Origin: an uncultured Clostridia bacterium
Lineage (GTDB): Bacteria; Bacillota; Clostridia; TANB77; CAG-508
Direction: 5' to 3'
Length of the DNA: 64,000 nt
Assembly (NCBI GenBank): GCA_947628735.1
Contig: CANRAY010000003.1
Span: 41,145 to 105,144 of the forward strand
The position numbers and the translations under genes were made by a program. Under the pieces are notes generated by a model. That model was given only the letters and a program-made list of their open reading frames with translations. It had not been told where the DNA came from and searched no databases. This document shows, piece by piece, positions 10,871-22,313 of this stretch (the stretch's first letter is position 1; every line of letters starts with the position of its first letter).

Positions 10871-13435
10871 ATGTATGTATTTAACAAAATTACGGTTAAT
10901 CCACAATTACCCAAAAGGATTAATAGATTGAGTGATATTGCTAATAATTTATGGTGGTCTTGGAATACAAATTTCTTAAGACTATTCAAAGAAATAGATA
11001 TAGATTTATGGGAAAAAGTAGAAAAAAACCCTGTGAAATTTTTAAAACTAGTCTCACAAGAAAAACTAGAACAGGCTTGTGAAAATCAAGATTTATTGAA
11101 AAAATATGATAAATATGTGGATGATTTTGATAATTATATGAAAAGTAAAAATACATGGTTTAGAAAAAATTATCCAGATAATACAAATGATTTAATTGCA
11201 TATTTTTCAGCAGAATATGGAATAGATCAAACAATACCAATTTATTCAGGAGGATTAGGAATTCTATCAGGAGATCATCTAAAATCTGCTAGTGATTTAG
11301 GTATTCCTTTAGTAGCAGTAGGATTATTGTATAAAAATGGATATTTTCATCAATTAATAAATGGAAATGGGGTACAAGAAACAGAATATACAGATATTAA
11401 TATAGACATGTTACCAATTTTACCAGTAAAAGATGTAGAGGGAAAAGACCTAATTATTTCTGTAGATTTACCAAAAAAGAAATTATACATTAAAGTATGG
11501 GAAATTAAAGTAGGAAGAGTTTCTTTATATCTAATGGATTCAGACATAGATGCTAATATTGCAGAATATAGAAATATCACAAAAACACTATATGGTGGAG
11601 ATAGAGAAATGCGTATTTCTCAAGAAATAGTATTAGGTATGGCAGGAGTAGAATTACTAAAAAGCTTGGGACTAAAGCCAACTGTATACCATATGAATGA
11701 AGGACATTCATCTTTCCTAATCTTAAAATTGATTGAAAATATAATAAAAGAAAAACAAGTATCTTTCCAAATAGCAAGGGATATTGTAAGTTCTAAAACA
11801 GTATTTACAACACATACACCAGTACCAGCAGGAAACGATATTTTCACAATTGAGCTAATTGAAAAATACTTCAAAAATTATTGGGAAAAACTAGGAATCA
11901 CAAAACAAGAATTCTTTAAAATGGGAATGGCACCAAATGATAGTTTAGACAGTGGATTTGATATGGGAGTATTAGCACTAAAAGTAGCAGGTAAAAAGAA
12001 TGGTGTTAGTAAATTACATGGAGCAGTATCAAGAGAATTATTTGGAGATGTTTGGCCAGAAATTTCTGCAAATGAATCACCAATAGGATACATTACAAAT
12101 GGAATTCACACATGTTCTTGGCTTGCAGCTAACTTGAAAAAATTATATAATGATTATTTAATGCCATATTGGCAAGACAATATTCAAGATGATAGTGTAT
12201 GGAATCGTATTAACAACATTCCAGATGAAAAATTATGGAATGCTCATATGGAAAGAAAAATCAAGTTAATAGATTTCGTAAAGAAAAGTACAGTACAAAG
12301 ATTACATCGTTATGGATATAAATATGAAGAAATTAATAAAATTACATCAAAGCTAGATCCAAATGCTTTAACAATAGGATTTGCAAGAAGATTTGCAACA
12401 TATAAAAGAGCAACATTAATTTTCAAAGACTTAGAAAGAATTACACAAATTTTTAGTGATGCAAATAGACCAATTCAAATTATATTTGCAGGAAAAGCAC
12501 ATCCAGCAGATAAAGAAGGTCAAGACTTAATTAAATATATCCATGAGATTTCTATGAAACCACAATTCAAAGGAAAAATATTCTTACTAGAAAATTATAA
12601 TATAGCTATGTCACGTTATTTAATTAGCGGTGTAGATGTATGGCTTAACACGCCAAGACGTCCTATGGAAGCATCTGGTACAAGTGGACAAAAAGCATCT
12701 GTAAATGGTGTTATTAATTTTAGTGTATTAGATGGATGGTGGGCAGAAGGATATAATTCAAAGAATGGATGGATTATAGGAACAAATGCAGATTATGATA
12801 ATTATGAAGAACAAGATCTAGCAGACAGTAATAGTATTTATACAACATTAGAAAACAAAATAATACCAATTTATTATAATCGTGATAAAGGAAAATATTC
12901 ATCTAAATGGGTTCAAATAATGAAAAATTCTATTATATCTACAGGAGGAAAATTCAGTACATCAAGAATGGTAGAAGATTATGTAAGACAAATGTATATT
13001 CCACTATGTAACTTATATAACACATACTATACAAATCTTGAGAAAGTAACAGAATATAATTCATGGAGAAATGAATTAATAAACAATTGGGATGATATAA
13101 AAATTACACAAGAAAATAACTTAAATAATATCACAATAGATGCAGGAAATAATATAGATGTAAGATGTAAAGTATATCTACCAAATATATCAAATGAACA
13201 CATTGAAGCACAAGTATACTATGGAAAAATTGATGAAAATGGAGTAGTAGGAGATATAACTATTATTCCAATGAAAATAGTAGAAGAAAATAAGGAAAAG
13301 AAAGAATACACATATGAAGCCAAAGTACAATTAGTAAATGGTGGAAATTATGGATATACATTTAGAGTAATGCCAAAACATGAAATGATATTAGATAGTG
13401 CAAACTTAAATTTAGTAAAATGGATTACAGATTAA
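10871..13435 (+). CDS. glgP: alpha-glucan phosphorylase
   Basis: AEYGIDQTIPIYSGGLGILSGDHLKSASDLG; ARRFATYKRATLI; MEASGTSGQKASVNG. Confidence 0.95.
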   Translation: MYVFNKITVNPQLPKRINRLSDIANNLWWSWNTNFLRLFKEIDIDLWEKVEKNPVKFLKLVSQEKLEQACENQDLLKKYDKYVDDFDNYMKSKNTWFRKNYPDNTNDLIAYFSAEYGIDQTIPIYSGGLGILSGDHLKSASDLGIPLVAVGLLYKNGYFHQLINGNGVQETEYTDINIDMLPILPVKDVEGKDLIISVDLPKKKLYIKVWEIKVGRVSLYLMDSDIDANIAEYRNITKTLYGGDREMRISQEIVLGMAGVELLKSLGLKPTVYHMNEGHSSFLILKLIENIIKEKQVSFQIARDIVSSKTVFTTHTPVPAGNDIFTIELIEKYFKNYWEKLGITKQEFFKMGMAPNDSLDSGFDMGVLALKVAGKKNGVSKLHGAVSRELFGDVWPEISANESPIGYITNGIHTCSWLAANLKKLYNDYLMPYWQDNIQDDSVWNRINNIPDEKLWNAHMERKIKLIDFVKKSTVQRLHRYGYKYEEINKITSKLDPNALTIGFARRFATYKRATLIFKDLERITQIFSDANRPIQIIFAGKAHPADKEGQDLIKYIHEISMKPQFKGKIFLLENYNIAMSRYLISGVDVWLNTPRRPMEASGTSGQKASVNGVINFSVLDGWWAEGYNSKNGWIIGTNADYDNYEEQDLADSNSIYTTLENKIIPIYYNRDKGKYSSKWVQIMKNSIISTGGKFSTSRMVEDYVRQMYIPLCNLYNTYYTNLEKVTEYNSWRNELINNWDDIKITQENNLNNITIDAGNNIDVRCKVYLPNISNEHIEAQVYYGKIDENGVVGDITIIPMKIVEENKEKKEYTYEAKVQLVNGGNYGYTFRVMPKHEMILDSANLNLVKWITD

Positions 13436-13436
13436 A

Positions 13437-13478
13437 ATAAAAAATAGTAATTGAGATAAAACTCAATTACTATTTTTT
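13437..13478. terminator. bidirectional terminator between convergent genes
   Basis: AAAAAATAGTAATTGAG..CTCAATTACTATTTTTT. Confidence 0.8.
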
Positions 13479-13479
13479 A

Positions 13480-15072
13480 TTAATAATAAATCATATAATC
13501 TATATCAGGAAATATACAATCTTTTTCTTCAACATCTTTTAGAAATTCTTCGTCAATATTATCATCTTTTAATTGATAATAAAATTTAGTAAAACGCCCA
13601 ATATGATCTTTAATACGTTTTTTAGCATAATCAACCATTGTACCATTTGTAATAATAAAAAGCCAATCGCTGCTTTGAGCTAACAACAATTCACGTGCAC
13701 ATTGATTCAAAACACGTCTTTGAATAGAATCTTTATCAGCATTAGGGAAAATGTGAGAAAGTTCAACCATTCTATCACCAGCAACATGTAAATGTCTATG
13801 AACATAATCATTTGTTTGATTTAACCAAACTTCACTATATCCATTAGCACCCCAACTAGAACGACAAGGTGTTGCTACTTGCATTAAAGGATATTTATCT
13901 ATATATTCACTAGGTGTAATTAATTTAAAATTACATTTATCATAGTAAATTTTCTTAAATAATACATATAACCAATAAGGACCTTCATACCACCAATGCC
14001 CATATAATTCAGCATCATAAGGACAAAGAATAATAGGAGGATTGCCAGTAATAGGAGCAAGAAAATTAATTTGCTTTTCTCTACTATCAAAGAAATGTCC
14101 AGCCTGTCTTTCAGCAGAATCTTTAGCCCATTGAACATCATATAAATCTTTATCACAATCTTTACCAGTAATACGATGATATTTAATACCAGTATTAACA
14201 CGTGCACCATTTGAAGCTATATATGGTTTTATATATTCGTAATCAGCATCATAACCGATATCACGATAAAATTCACGATAATTGAAATCTCCTGGATAAC
14301 CATTAATAGAGCTCCACACTTGTCTAGAAGATTCAATGTCACGTCCAAATGCAATAACTCCTTCTGGAGACACAATAGGTGCAAAAGTACCATAAATAGG
14401 GGTAGGGTTTGCATATAAAATACCATGAGATTCTGTAATAATATAATCAATACCAAATTCTTTCAAATATTTATCAGCTTCAGGAACATAACCACACTCA
14501 GGAAGCCAAATTCCACGAGGTTTACGACCAAAATATTTTTCATAAGTTTGTACACCAACAGCAATTTGTGCTTTTACAGTATTTTCATTTATATACAAAA
14601 TAGGAAAATAACCATGCGTTGCTCCACAAGTAATAATTTCTAAAACACCAATATCTTGGAAATGTTTAAATCCTTGAATTAAATTACATTTATAAATATC
14701 CTTAAAAACATGTAAATCATTAGTATATCTATCTAAATAATAATGAGATAATCTATTTAAACGTTCATTGTCCTTTGTACGAATAACTTCTTTTTCACAA
14801 AGCTCAATATGCTTTTTTACATATTTAATATAACGTTCTTGTAATAACTTATTATCAAGCATATTAAGAAGAGGGGGTGTAAGTGACATTGTAATACGAA
14901 AGTCAACTTTTTCCTCCTCTAATTTTTGAAAATTTAAAAGAAGTGGTATATATGTTTCAGAAATGGCTTCATAAAGCCATTGTTCTTCTAAATAATCTTC
15001 ACTTTCTGGATGATGAATGAAAGGTAAGTGTGCATGTAACACAAAACTTACATATCCTTTTTCTTTTGCCAT
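13480..15072 (-). CDS. GH57-family 1,4-alpha-glucan branching enzyme-like protein
   Basis: FVLHAHLPFIHHPE, GIWLPECGYVPEAD, LCPYDAELYGHWWYEGP. Confidence 0.92.
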   Translation of the reverse strand: MAKEKGYVSFVLHAHLPFIHHPESEDYLEEQWLYEAISETYIPLLLNFQKLEEEKVDFRITMSLTPPLLNMLDNKLLQERYIKYVKKHIELCEKEVIRTKDNERLNRLSHYYLDRYTNDLHVFKDIYKCNLIQGFKHFQDIGVLEIITCGATHGYFPILYINENTVKAQIAVGVQTYEKYFGRKPRGIWLPECGYVPEADKYLKEFGIDYIITESHGILYANPTPIYGTFAPIVSPEGVIAFGRDIESSRQVWSSINGYPGDFNYREFYRDIGYDADYEYIKPYIASNGARVNTGIKYHRITGKDCDKDLYDVQWAKDSAERQAGHFFDSREKQINFLAPITGNPPIILCPYDAELYGHWWYEGPYWLYVLFKKIYYDKCNFKLITPSEYIDKYPLMQVATPCRSSWGANGYSEVWLNQTNDYVHRHLHVAGDRMVELSHIFPNADKDSIQRRVLNQCARELLLAQSSDWLFIITNGTMVDYAKKRIKDHIGRFTKFYYQLKDDNIDEEFLKDVEEKDCIFPDIDYMIYY

Positions 15073-15110
15073 TTCTTTGCTCCTTTGATTTGAAATAAAA
15101 TACGAAAATC

Positions 15111-16379
15111 CTATTTAAAAGTAGGACTGCTACTAGATGAAGGTAAATTTAATCCAAATCCATCAGAAATAAGTTCGTCCTTATATAATTCTTTATATAA
15201 ATCATAAATACTATAAATTCTACCAAGATTTCGTAAATAAGAAAGAGAAGAGATACTTCTTTCTTCTATAAAATTTGTTTTTACATTTCTGAAAAATACA
15301 CTTTTACCCAATTGATCAAATAAAATATGATCATTAGGTGCCTCGATAGTATTAGAAGATATAACATATAAGTATTCATTTATATAGTAAGGTTGTGTAT
15401 CAGAAGAACTAGAATCTGAATTATATTTAAATCTTCTACCAAGTTCAACATGATAATCACAATTAGGATCATTAATTGGTAAGTACCAACTATTAGCAAA
15501 ATCATTAATTTCAATCTCAAAAGTATAATTCATAGTTTTATTTTCTATAATTAAAACTGGTCTAGTAATTTCAAAGAAGTTGTCACCATATTTTTTCTCA
15601 AAAGCTTTTCTATCAGTATCTGAAATATCCCAATAAATAAATAACATATTAGGTGTTTGAGCTAAAATTTTAACAACGGTTTGATTATATCGGAAAGGCA
15701 AATCATAATATTCAATAGTAGTGGCAATAGGCTCTATAACTTTTTTAACTGAAGTCTTTTTAGAAGAGTTCTTTTTTGCAGTAGATTTTTTTGTAGTAGT
15801 TGTTTTAGTAGAAGACTTCTTTGAAGTAGACTTTTTAGTAGTAGTTTTCTTAGCAGTAGCTTTTTTTGCTGTTTCTTTTTTATCAGCAGTCTTTTTTGGT
15901 GCTACTTTTTCAGTAGAAGCTTTAGAAGTAGAACTTGCCTTTTTAGTAGCTGATTTCTTAGAAGGTACTTTCTTTGGAGTTTCTTCCTTTGCAGTACTTT
16001 TCTTTGCACTTGCTTTAGTTGAATCTGCTTTTTTTACAGTTGATTTTGTAGCCACTTTTTTAGTTGCCTTCTTAGCTGAAACAGAAGAACTTTTCTTAGT
16101 AGTAGCTTGTTTTACAAGTGTTTCTGCAACAACTTTTACTTTCTCAGCAACTTTTTGAAAGGTAGTTTTATTATCAGCTTCAGAAACAGATTTTTTTGAA
16201 GTTGTCTTAGAAACTGCTTTTTTAGGAGATTTAGTAACTGCTTTTGTTTCATTTTTACTAGTAGATTTTCCAATACTTTTTTTATCATTTTTTATTGTTG
16301 ATTTTTTTCTAGAAGTACTAGATTTAGCAACTTTTTTTGTATTTAGTTCTTCTTTTTTTTCTTTTGCGTTTTTAGGCAT
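15111..16379 (-). CDS. DUF4912-like protein with long Lys/Ala/Ser/Thr-rich low-complexity N-terminus
   Basis: C-terminal domain ILAQTPNMLFIYWDISDTDRKAFEKKYG; N-terminal KKxxxKK repeats. Confidence 0.8.
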   Translation of the reverse strand: MPKNAKEKKEELNTKKVAKSSTSRKKSTIKNDKKSIGKSTSKNETKAVTKSPKKAVSKTTSKKSVSEADNKTTFQKVAEKVKVVAETLVKQATTKKSSSVSAKKATKKVATKSTVKKADSTKASAKKSTAKEETPKKVPSKKSATKKASSTSKASTEKVAPKKTADKKETAKKATAKKTTTKKSTSKKSSTKTTTTKKSTAKKNSSKKTSVKKVIEPIATTIEYYDLPFRYNQTVVKILAQTPNMLFIYWDISDTDRKAFEKKYGDNFFEITRPVLIIENKTMNYTFEIEINDFANSWYLPINDPNCDYHVELGRRFKYNSDSSSSDTQPYYINEYLYVISSNTIEAPNDHILFDQLGKSVFFRNVKTNFIEERSISSLSYLRNLGRIYSIYDLYKELYKDELISDGFGLNLPSSSSSPTFK

Positions 16380-16615
16380 TTTGTCCTCCGATTCTCATTT
16401 ACAATTATTTCTTTTATATCATATATCAAAGCATAAATAAATTCAAGAGAAAAAGACAATAAATTACAAATTTTTCAAATCAATCAAGCAACATAAGTCA
16501 GGAAAAGACTTAGAAAAAAACAAAATAAAAAATGAGAATTGACAAAGAAAACTTTTATTGATATAAGTAATAAAAATATAAAAGATTGTAATAAAAATAA
16601 TGGAAGGAAACAAAA

Positions 16616-17890
16616 ATGGAATCAATAAAAACTCGACTACAACAATATACAAAAAATAATAAACAAAAATTAAAAGATGTACTCTACATAGCAATTTATA
16701 CTGTAATTATTATTAGTATATTAACTACAATTGCATATGTAATTACAACTAAAACAAATTTATATAGTAATGAACTAGAATTTAGATGGGATACAATTCT
16801 ATCATATGATGATATTTTATACTCAAGAAATGCATATACAGATAATCTTCCATATGAAAATACAATAGCAACAATTGTAAAACATCCACTTATGAGATTA
16901 TTTGGAGGAATAGTTACATCAATAGATAATAATTTATTCCAAAACGAAAATATGGGACCTAGTGATCATTACTTTCACGTTGTTATTGTACAAATTATTA
17001 TTAATGCTATTGGATTAATATATTTATATAAAATTCTAAGAGAACAATATAAATTACATAATGGTTGGTGCTTTTTATTACTAACAATGTATGAAATAGC
17101 GACAGTAACAGTACTTAGTACACTATTAATTGAAACATTTATTATTAGCGGAACACTGCTTATCATAAGTTATTATTACCTTAATAAACAAAAATTGATT
17201 CCGTCTATTATATTAGGAATTCTTGTGACAGGAATGTGTACAACCAATAGTGTAGCCTTTGGATTAATGGCGATATTTTTACTAAAAAATAAAAAAGATA
17301 TATTTAAAGTAGGATTTGGATGTGCCTTTGGAATATTAGCAGTAGCATTTTTACTACCATACAGAGATATATTGTTCCAAAATTTCTTTAGCTTAAGCTT
17401 TGGAGATGCAGTAATGTACTCACAGCCACAAACAGCTGTATCAACTGCAAAAATGATATTCTTTAATTTATTAGCATCACCATTATTTTTCATAAATCAA
17501 GTACATGGTCAGGCAAATGGGCTAGATTATGTTAGATTTGAATTAGCGTCTAATCCATTTGTATTTGTAGCAACAATTGTATTCTTTGGATGGATTATAT
17601 ATAACATAATAAAAAATATAAAAGATAAACAATTAGCAGGAGCATTAGCATTATTAGTTTTTAATATGGAATTACATGGAAGTATTAAATTTGGATTATA
17701 TGAAGGAACGATTTATGGTTTGCATTTCTTATTTGCAGAAATTTTATTATTCGCATTTGGATTTAAAATACAAAACAAAAAAGTAAAAATTGCTTTCATT
17801 ACATGTGCAATACTAATATTAATAATTCAACTAGTATGCAATATACAAGGATTAGCAAATATTTATCCATACCTTGGAAATTGGAAATAA
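16616..17890 (+). CDS. polytopic membrane protein, hypothetical
   Basis: multiple TM segments; SD GGAAGG. Confidence 0.75.
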   Translation: MESIKTRLQQYTKNNKQKLKDVLYIAIYTVIIISILTTIAYVITTKTNLYSNELEFRWDTILSYDDILYSRNAYTDNLPYENTIATIVKHPLMRLFGGIVTSIDNNLFQNENMGPSDHYFHVVIVQIIINAIGLIYLYKILREQYKLHNGWCFLLLTMYEIATVTVLSTLLIETFIISGTLLIISYYYLNKQKLIPSIILGILVTGMCTTNSVAFGLMAIFLLKNKKDIFKVGFGCAFGILAVAFLLPYRDILFQNFFSLSFGDAVMYSQPQTAVSTAKMIFFNLLASPLFFINQVHGQANGLDYVRFELASNPFVFVATIVFFGWIIYNIIKNIKDKQLAGALALLVFNMELHGSIKFGLYEGTIYGLHFLFAEILLFAFGFKIQNKKVKIAFITCAILILIIQLVCNIQGLANIYPYLGNWK

Positions 17891-18051
17891 ATTAAAGTGT
17901 ATAACAGAATTGCTTTAAATATCTTGATTTTCTAAAATAGCTGTGATATAATAGGCAAAGTTAAAAAATTGACCTTATACTTAGCTAAAGGATAAACACA
18001 CCCACTTTAAGCTCAGTTTAAGGCAAATAAAATATAGGAGGTGCTTATAAC

Positions 18052-18315
18052 ATGACAAAAGAAAGAAAACAAGAAATCATTGAAACTTATAGAAGAGATG
18101 AAAAAGATACTGGTTCACCAGAAGTTCAAATAGCTCTTCTAACAGAAAGAATTAATGAATTAACAGAACATCTTAAAGTTCATCAAAAAGATAATCACTC
18201 AAGAAGAGGATTATTAAAAATGGTAGGATCAAGAAGAAACCTATTAAACTACTTATTAAGGAAAGATGAGCAAAGATATAAAGAAATTGTTGATAAATTA
18301 GGATTAAGAAAATAA
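18052..18315 (+). CDS. rpsO: 30S ribosomal protein S15
   Basis: [50 protein letters not shown]. Confidence 0.98.
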   Translation: MTKERKQEIIETYRRDEKDTGSPEVQIALLTERINELTEHLKVHQKDNHSRRGLLKMVGSRRNLLNYLLRKDEQRYKEIVDKLGLRK

Positions 18316-18372
18316 AAACTAACATTGGACGTTTGGCTTATGCTAAAACGTCCAATTTTCAAGGAGGAAATT

Positions 18373-20490
18373 ATGTTTAAAAGTTATAGTACACAATTAG
18401 CAGGAAGAGAACTAACAATTGAAACAGGAAAAATAGCAGGACTAGCTAATGGTAGTGTTGTTGTAAAATACGGAGACACAGTTGTTATGGTAAATGTTAC
18501 TGCTGCAAAAGAACCAAAAGAAGGTGTAGATTTTTTCCCACTTTCAGTAGATTATGAAGAAAAACTATATGCAGTAGGAAAAATTCCAGGAGGATTTACC
18601 AAAAGAGAAGGAAAACCTTCAGACAAAGCAATATTAACATCTAGAGCAATAGATAGACCATTACGTCCATTATTCCCAAAAGATTTTCGTAATGATGTAT
18701 GTGTTGTAGCAACAGTCCTTTCAGTAGAACAAGACAATAGCCCAGAAGTATGTAGTATGATAGGTGCAGCAGCTGCATTAGCAATTTCAGATATACCATT
18801 TGGAGGACCAACAGCAGCAGTAGCTGTAGGTTGGGTTGATGGAGAAATTGTAATTAATCCAACAGCTGAGCAAAGAGAGAAAAGTAAATTAACAGCAACT
18901 GTAGCAGGAACATTAGAAAAAATTACAATGATTGAAGCAGGAGCAGATGAAATTCCAAATGATACGATGTTAGAAGCAATAAAAAAAGCACATGAAGAAA
19001 TCAAAAAGATTTGTAATTTTATATCTGATATCCAAGCAGAAATTGGAAAACCAAAATTTGAATATAAATCATTTGCAGTTGATCCTGAATTTTATAAAGA
19101 AATTGTTGAAAACTTTAAAGATAGAATGTATCAAGATGTACAAGCTACTGACAAAGAAGTAAGAGATGCTAACATAGAAAAAATTACAGAAGACATTACA
19201 GCATATGTAACTGAAAAGTATGGAGAAGAAACTGCAGAAGAAAGAAAAACAGATATTGCAGATAGTGTTCATGATTTAGAAAAAGCATGTGTAAGAGAAA
19301 TGATATTAGAAGAACACAAACGTCCAGATGGAAGAAAAATAGATGAAATCCGTCCACTTTCATGTGAAGTAGATGTATTACCAAGAGTTCACGGAAGTGC
19401 TATATTTACAAGAGGACAAACACAAGTTATGTCTGTTGTAACACTTGGAATGAAAAGTGAAGAACAAATGCTAGATGGAATAGATGAAGAAGAATCAAAA
19501 AGATATATGCATCAATACAATTTCCCATCATATAGCGTAGGAGAGGCAAGACCTTCAAGAGGACCAGGAAGAAGAGAAATTGGACATGGTGCTTTAGCAG
19601 AAAAAGCATTAGTTCCAGTATTACCATCAGAAGAAGAATTTCCTTATTCTATGAGAGTAGTGTCAGAAGTATTATCTTCAAATGGATCAACATCACAAGC
19701 TAGTATTTGTGGAAGTACACTTGCTCTTATGGCTGCCGGAGTTCCAATTCGTAAACCAGTAGCAGGAATTTCAACAGGACTAGTAACAGATAAAAATGAT
19801 CCAAATAGATATATTATGCTAACAGATATTCAAGGAATAGAAGACTTCTTTGGAGATATGGACTTTAAAGTAGGTGGTACAAAAGATGGAATTACAGCAA
19901 TTCAAGTAGATATAAAAATAGATGGATTAACTTATGATATTATCGCAGAAGCTTTTGCAAGAACAAAAGTAGCAAGAGATTATATTTTAGATGAAATCAT
20001 GCTACCAGTAATTTCAGAACCAAGAAAAGAAGTTTCAAAATATGCACCAAGAATATTAACATCAAAGATTAGTGTAGATAAAATAAAAGATGTTATCGGA
20101 CCTGGCGGAAAAATGATTAATAAAATTATAGATGAAACAGGTGTAAAAATAGACATCGAAGAAGACGGAAGTGTATGCGTATATAGTAATGATATGGATA
20201 GTGCACAAAAGGCAATGAAAATGATAGAAAATATAGCAAGAGAAATCGAAGTAAATGGTATATATGATGGAGTTGTTACAAGAATAATGTCATTCGGTGC
20301 TTTTGTTGATGTTGGAGGAGGAAAAGAAGGTTTACTACATATTTCAAAAATATCAAGCAAAAGAGTAGAAAAAGTAGAAGATGTCCTATCAGTTGGTGAC
20401 GAAGTTACTGTAAAAGTATATGAGATAGATAATCAAGGAAGAATTAATCTTACTATGAAAGACTTAGAGGCAAGTCAACAAGAAGAATAA
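18373..20490 (+). CDS. pnp: polyribonucleotide nucleotidyltransferase
   Basis: [17 protein letters not shown] and S1 domains; GGAGG SD before ATG 18373. Confidence 0.97.
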   Translation: MFKSYSTQLAGRELTIETGKIAGLANGSVVVKYGDTVVMVNVTAAKEPKEGVDFFPLSVDYEEKLYAVGKIPGGFTKREGKPSDKAILTSRAIDRPLRPLFPKDFRNDVCVVATVLSVEQDNSPEVCSMIGAAAALAISDIPFGGPTAAVAVGWVDGEIVINPTAEQREKSKLTATVAGTLEKITMIEAGADEIPNDTMLEAIKKAHEEIKKICNFISDIQAEIGKPKFEYKSFAVDPEFYKEIVENFKDRMYQDVQATDKEVRDANIEKITEDITAYVTEKYGEETAEERKTDIADSVHDLEKACVREMILEEHKRPDGRKIDEIRPLSCEVDVLPRVHGSAIFTRGQTQVMSVVTLGMKSEEQMLDGIDEEESKRYMHQYNFPSYSVGEARPSRGPGRREIGHGALAEKALVPVLPSEEEFPYSMRVVSEVLSSNGSTSQASICGSTLALMAAGVPIRKPVAGISTGLVTDKNDPNRYIMLTDIQGIEDFFGDMDFKVGGTKDGITAIQVDIKIDGLTYDIIAEAFARTKVARDYILDEIMLPVISEPRKEVSKYAPRILTSKISVDKIKDVIGPGGKMINKIIDETGVKIDIEEDGSVCVYSNDMDSAQKAMKMIENIAREIEVNGIYDGVVTRIMSFGAFVDVGGGKEGLLHISKISSKRVEKVEDVLSVGDEVTVKVYEIDNQGRINLTMKDLEASQQEE

Positions 20491-20614
20491 AAACAATTAA
20501 AATTAAATATTGACAGAAATAAAATTTAGCATTATATTTTAGTATAGTACAAAAGATAAAAAGTTCAATCGTCATTAAAAGAACAAATAATAAACAAAAG
20601 AGGGGAGAACTAAT

Positions 20615-22099
20615 ATGAAGATACAAGACAAACTAAAATCAAATAATGGTATTACATTAATAGCATTAGTTGTAACAATTATTATATTAATTATACTTGC
20701 AGTAATTAGCATAAATGCTATATTAGGGGAAGATGGATTAATTGCAGATGCAGAAAAAGCTAGAATAGAACATACACATGGTGTAGTATGGGAAGGCGTA
20801 GAATTAGAATATTCAAATTTCTGGACTAATAAAGCAATGGATGGAGGCCACTTAATATCATATTTTCAAGATAGAGAAATAATACCACTTGCAGAACAAG
20901 CAGGGGGATATGTTATTAATGTAGAAAAATTAATAGGTCAAAGACAATTTTTGGGAAATGGAACAGATGGACAAAATGATGTATATAAATTAGAAGAAGT
21001 AGATCCAGGAACAAAATATAGAGTAAAATACTATGGAGATAGTGGAGATAGAGTATTAGGATATCTAGAAGATGATCTTAATAATATGGAAGAAGAAGGT
21101 AAAGAAAATATACAAGTAACAAAAAAAGTAGCTAATACACCAACAAATGGAAAATACTATACAGTAGGTGAAACAATACAATATGAATTAACTGTAACTA
21201 ACCTTAGTGGATTACAAATGACAAATATTCATGTATCAGATATATTAACAGCAGGAGGAAAAGAATACAAACCAGGTGATGGAACTAACAATATTAAAGT
21301 AACATCTGGAAATGTTACAGAAAATAATGGAGATTTTGTTATATCTTCTTTAAATGCACACTCAAGTGTTACTATTACTTGTGAATATACGGTACAAGAA
21401 AATGATGGTGCAACCGGAGATGTTGTATTAAACAAAGTAACAAATGTAACTGCAGATCAAACTGTTGTATTAAAAGGTGAATTACCTCAAGTAGAAGTGG
21501 ATGTTTCAAATTATTTCATAGTAGAAGTATCAATAGACATGGAACAGATTATAGAAAATATTATTATAGAAGAAGCTAGAAAAGAACTAGTTACAGATAG
21601 AAATCCACATCCAGCATATACAAATAACCCTGAATTAGAAGCAAAAGTAGCAGAAAAGGAGACAGGTGATTGGCAAACAAAATATTGGAATCTAATAGAT
21701 CAAGCTGTAAGAAGACATAACTTGACATGGGCAGATATTACACATACTACATTCACCATAGAATGTAGTCCAAATGATGGTGAAGATCAAAATATAGAAA
21801 TAGAATTTACACCAAATGAAAGAGACTTAAATACACAAACAATTAGAAAAAAAGTTTATATAACAACTGATTGTGACTCAATTATGGTATATGAACAAAT
21901 GCCACAAGTAACGAAAAAACATAGTGAAGCTTATGAATATGGAGAAGATAATTTATATATTCCAAAAGAATATATAATATCTGGAGATGAAAATAATATA
22001 TATGTAGATTTAACAAGTGATGATGAGAATGATCATATAGCAAGATTGGAAAATAGCTGGACTACTTATTTTGACGAAAGTGCTGAAAATGACTCATAG
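20615..22099 (+). CDS. pilin/prepilin-like N-terminus fused to DUF11-like extracellular repeat domain
   Basis: NNGITLIALVVTIIILIILAVISINAIL N-terminal class III-like signal; DUF11-like YELTVTNLSGLQMTNIHVSDIL. Confidence 0.75.
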   Translation: MKIQDKLKSNNGITLIALVVTIIILIILAVISINAILGEDGLIADAEKARIEHTHGVVWEGVELEYSNFWTNKAMDGGHLISYFQDREIIPLAEQAGGYVINVEKLIGQRQFLGNGTDGQNDVYKLEEVDPGTKYRVKYYGDSGDRVLGYLEDDLNNMEEEGKENIQVTKKVANTPTNGKYYTVGETIQYELTVTNLSGLQMTNIHVSDILTAGGKEYKPGDGTNNIKVTSGNVTENNGDFVISSLNAHSSVTITCEYTVQENDGATGDVVLNKVTNVTADQTVVLKGELPQVEVDVSNYFIVEVSIDMEQIIENIIIEEARKELVTDRNPHPAYTNNPELEAKVAEKETGDWQTKYWNLIDQAVRRHNLTWADITHTTFTIECSPNDGEDQNIEIEFTPNERDLNTQTIRKKVYITTDCDSIMVYEQMPQVTKKHSEAYEYGEDNLYIPKEYIISGDENNIYVDLTSDDENDHIARLENSWTTYFDESAENDS

Positions 22100-22123
22100 T
22101 AAAACAATAAAACAATAGAAAAT

Positions 22124-22165
22124 ATATCCTTTTATATTTAATTATATAAAAGGGTATTTTTTTAT
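22124..22165 (+). terminator. Rho-independent terminator
   Basis: ATATCCTTTTATAT..ATATAAAAGGGTATTTTTTT. Confidence 0.65.
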
Positions 22166-22313
22166 TAATATTTTATTAATATCAATTTTTAAAGTTGCAA
22201 AAAATGTAAAATGATAGTATAATAATAAAGGTAATTTTTTAAATGAAATCGGAATACAGAAATAAGCTAAGAGCATAATAATATAAAGGAAAAAGAGATA
22301 AAAGGAGAAAAAA

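Noticed and set aside
15721-16158. ORF antisense to the Lys-rich DUF4912-like gene (FFFAVDFFVVVVL...)
   Set aside because: Mirror translation of low-complexity Lys codons; not a real gene. The same applies to most long antisense ORFs in the track.
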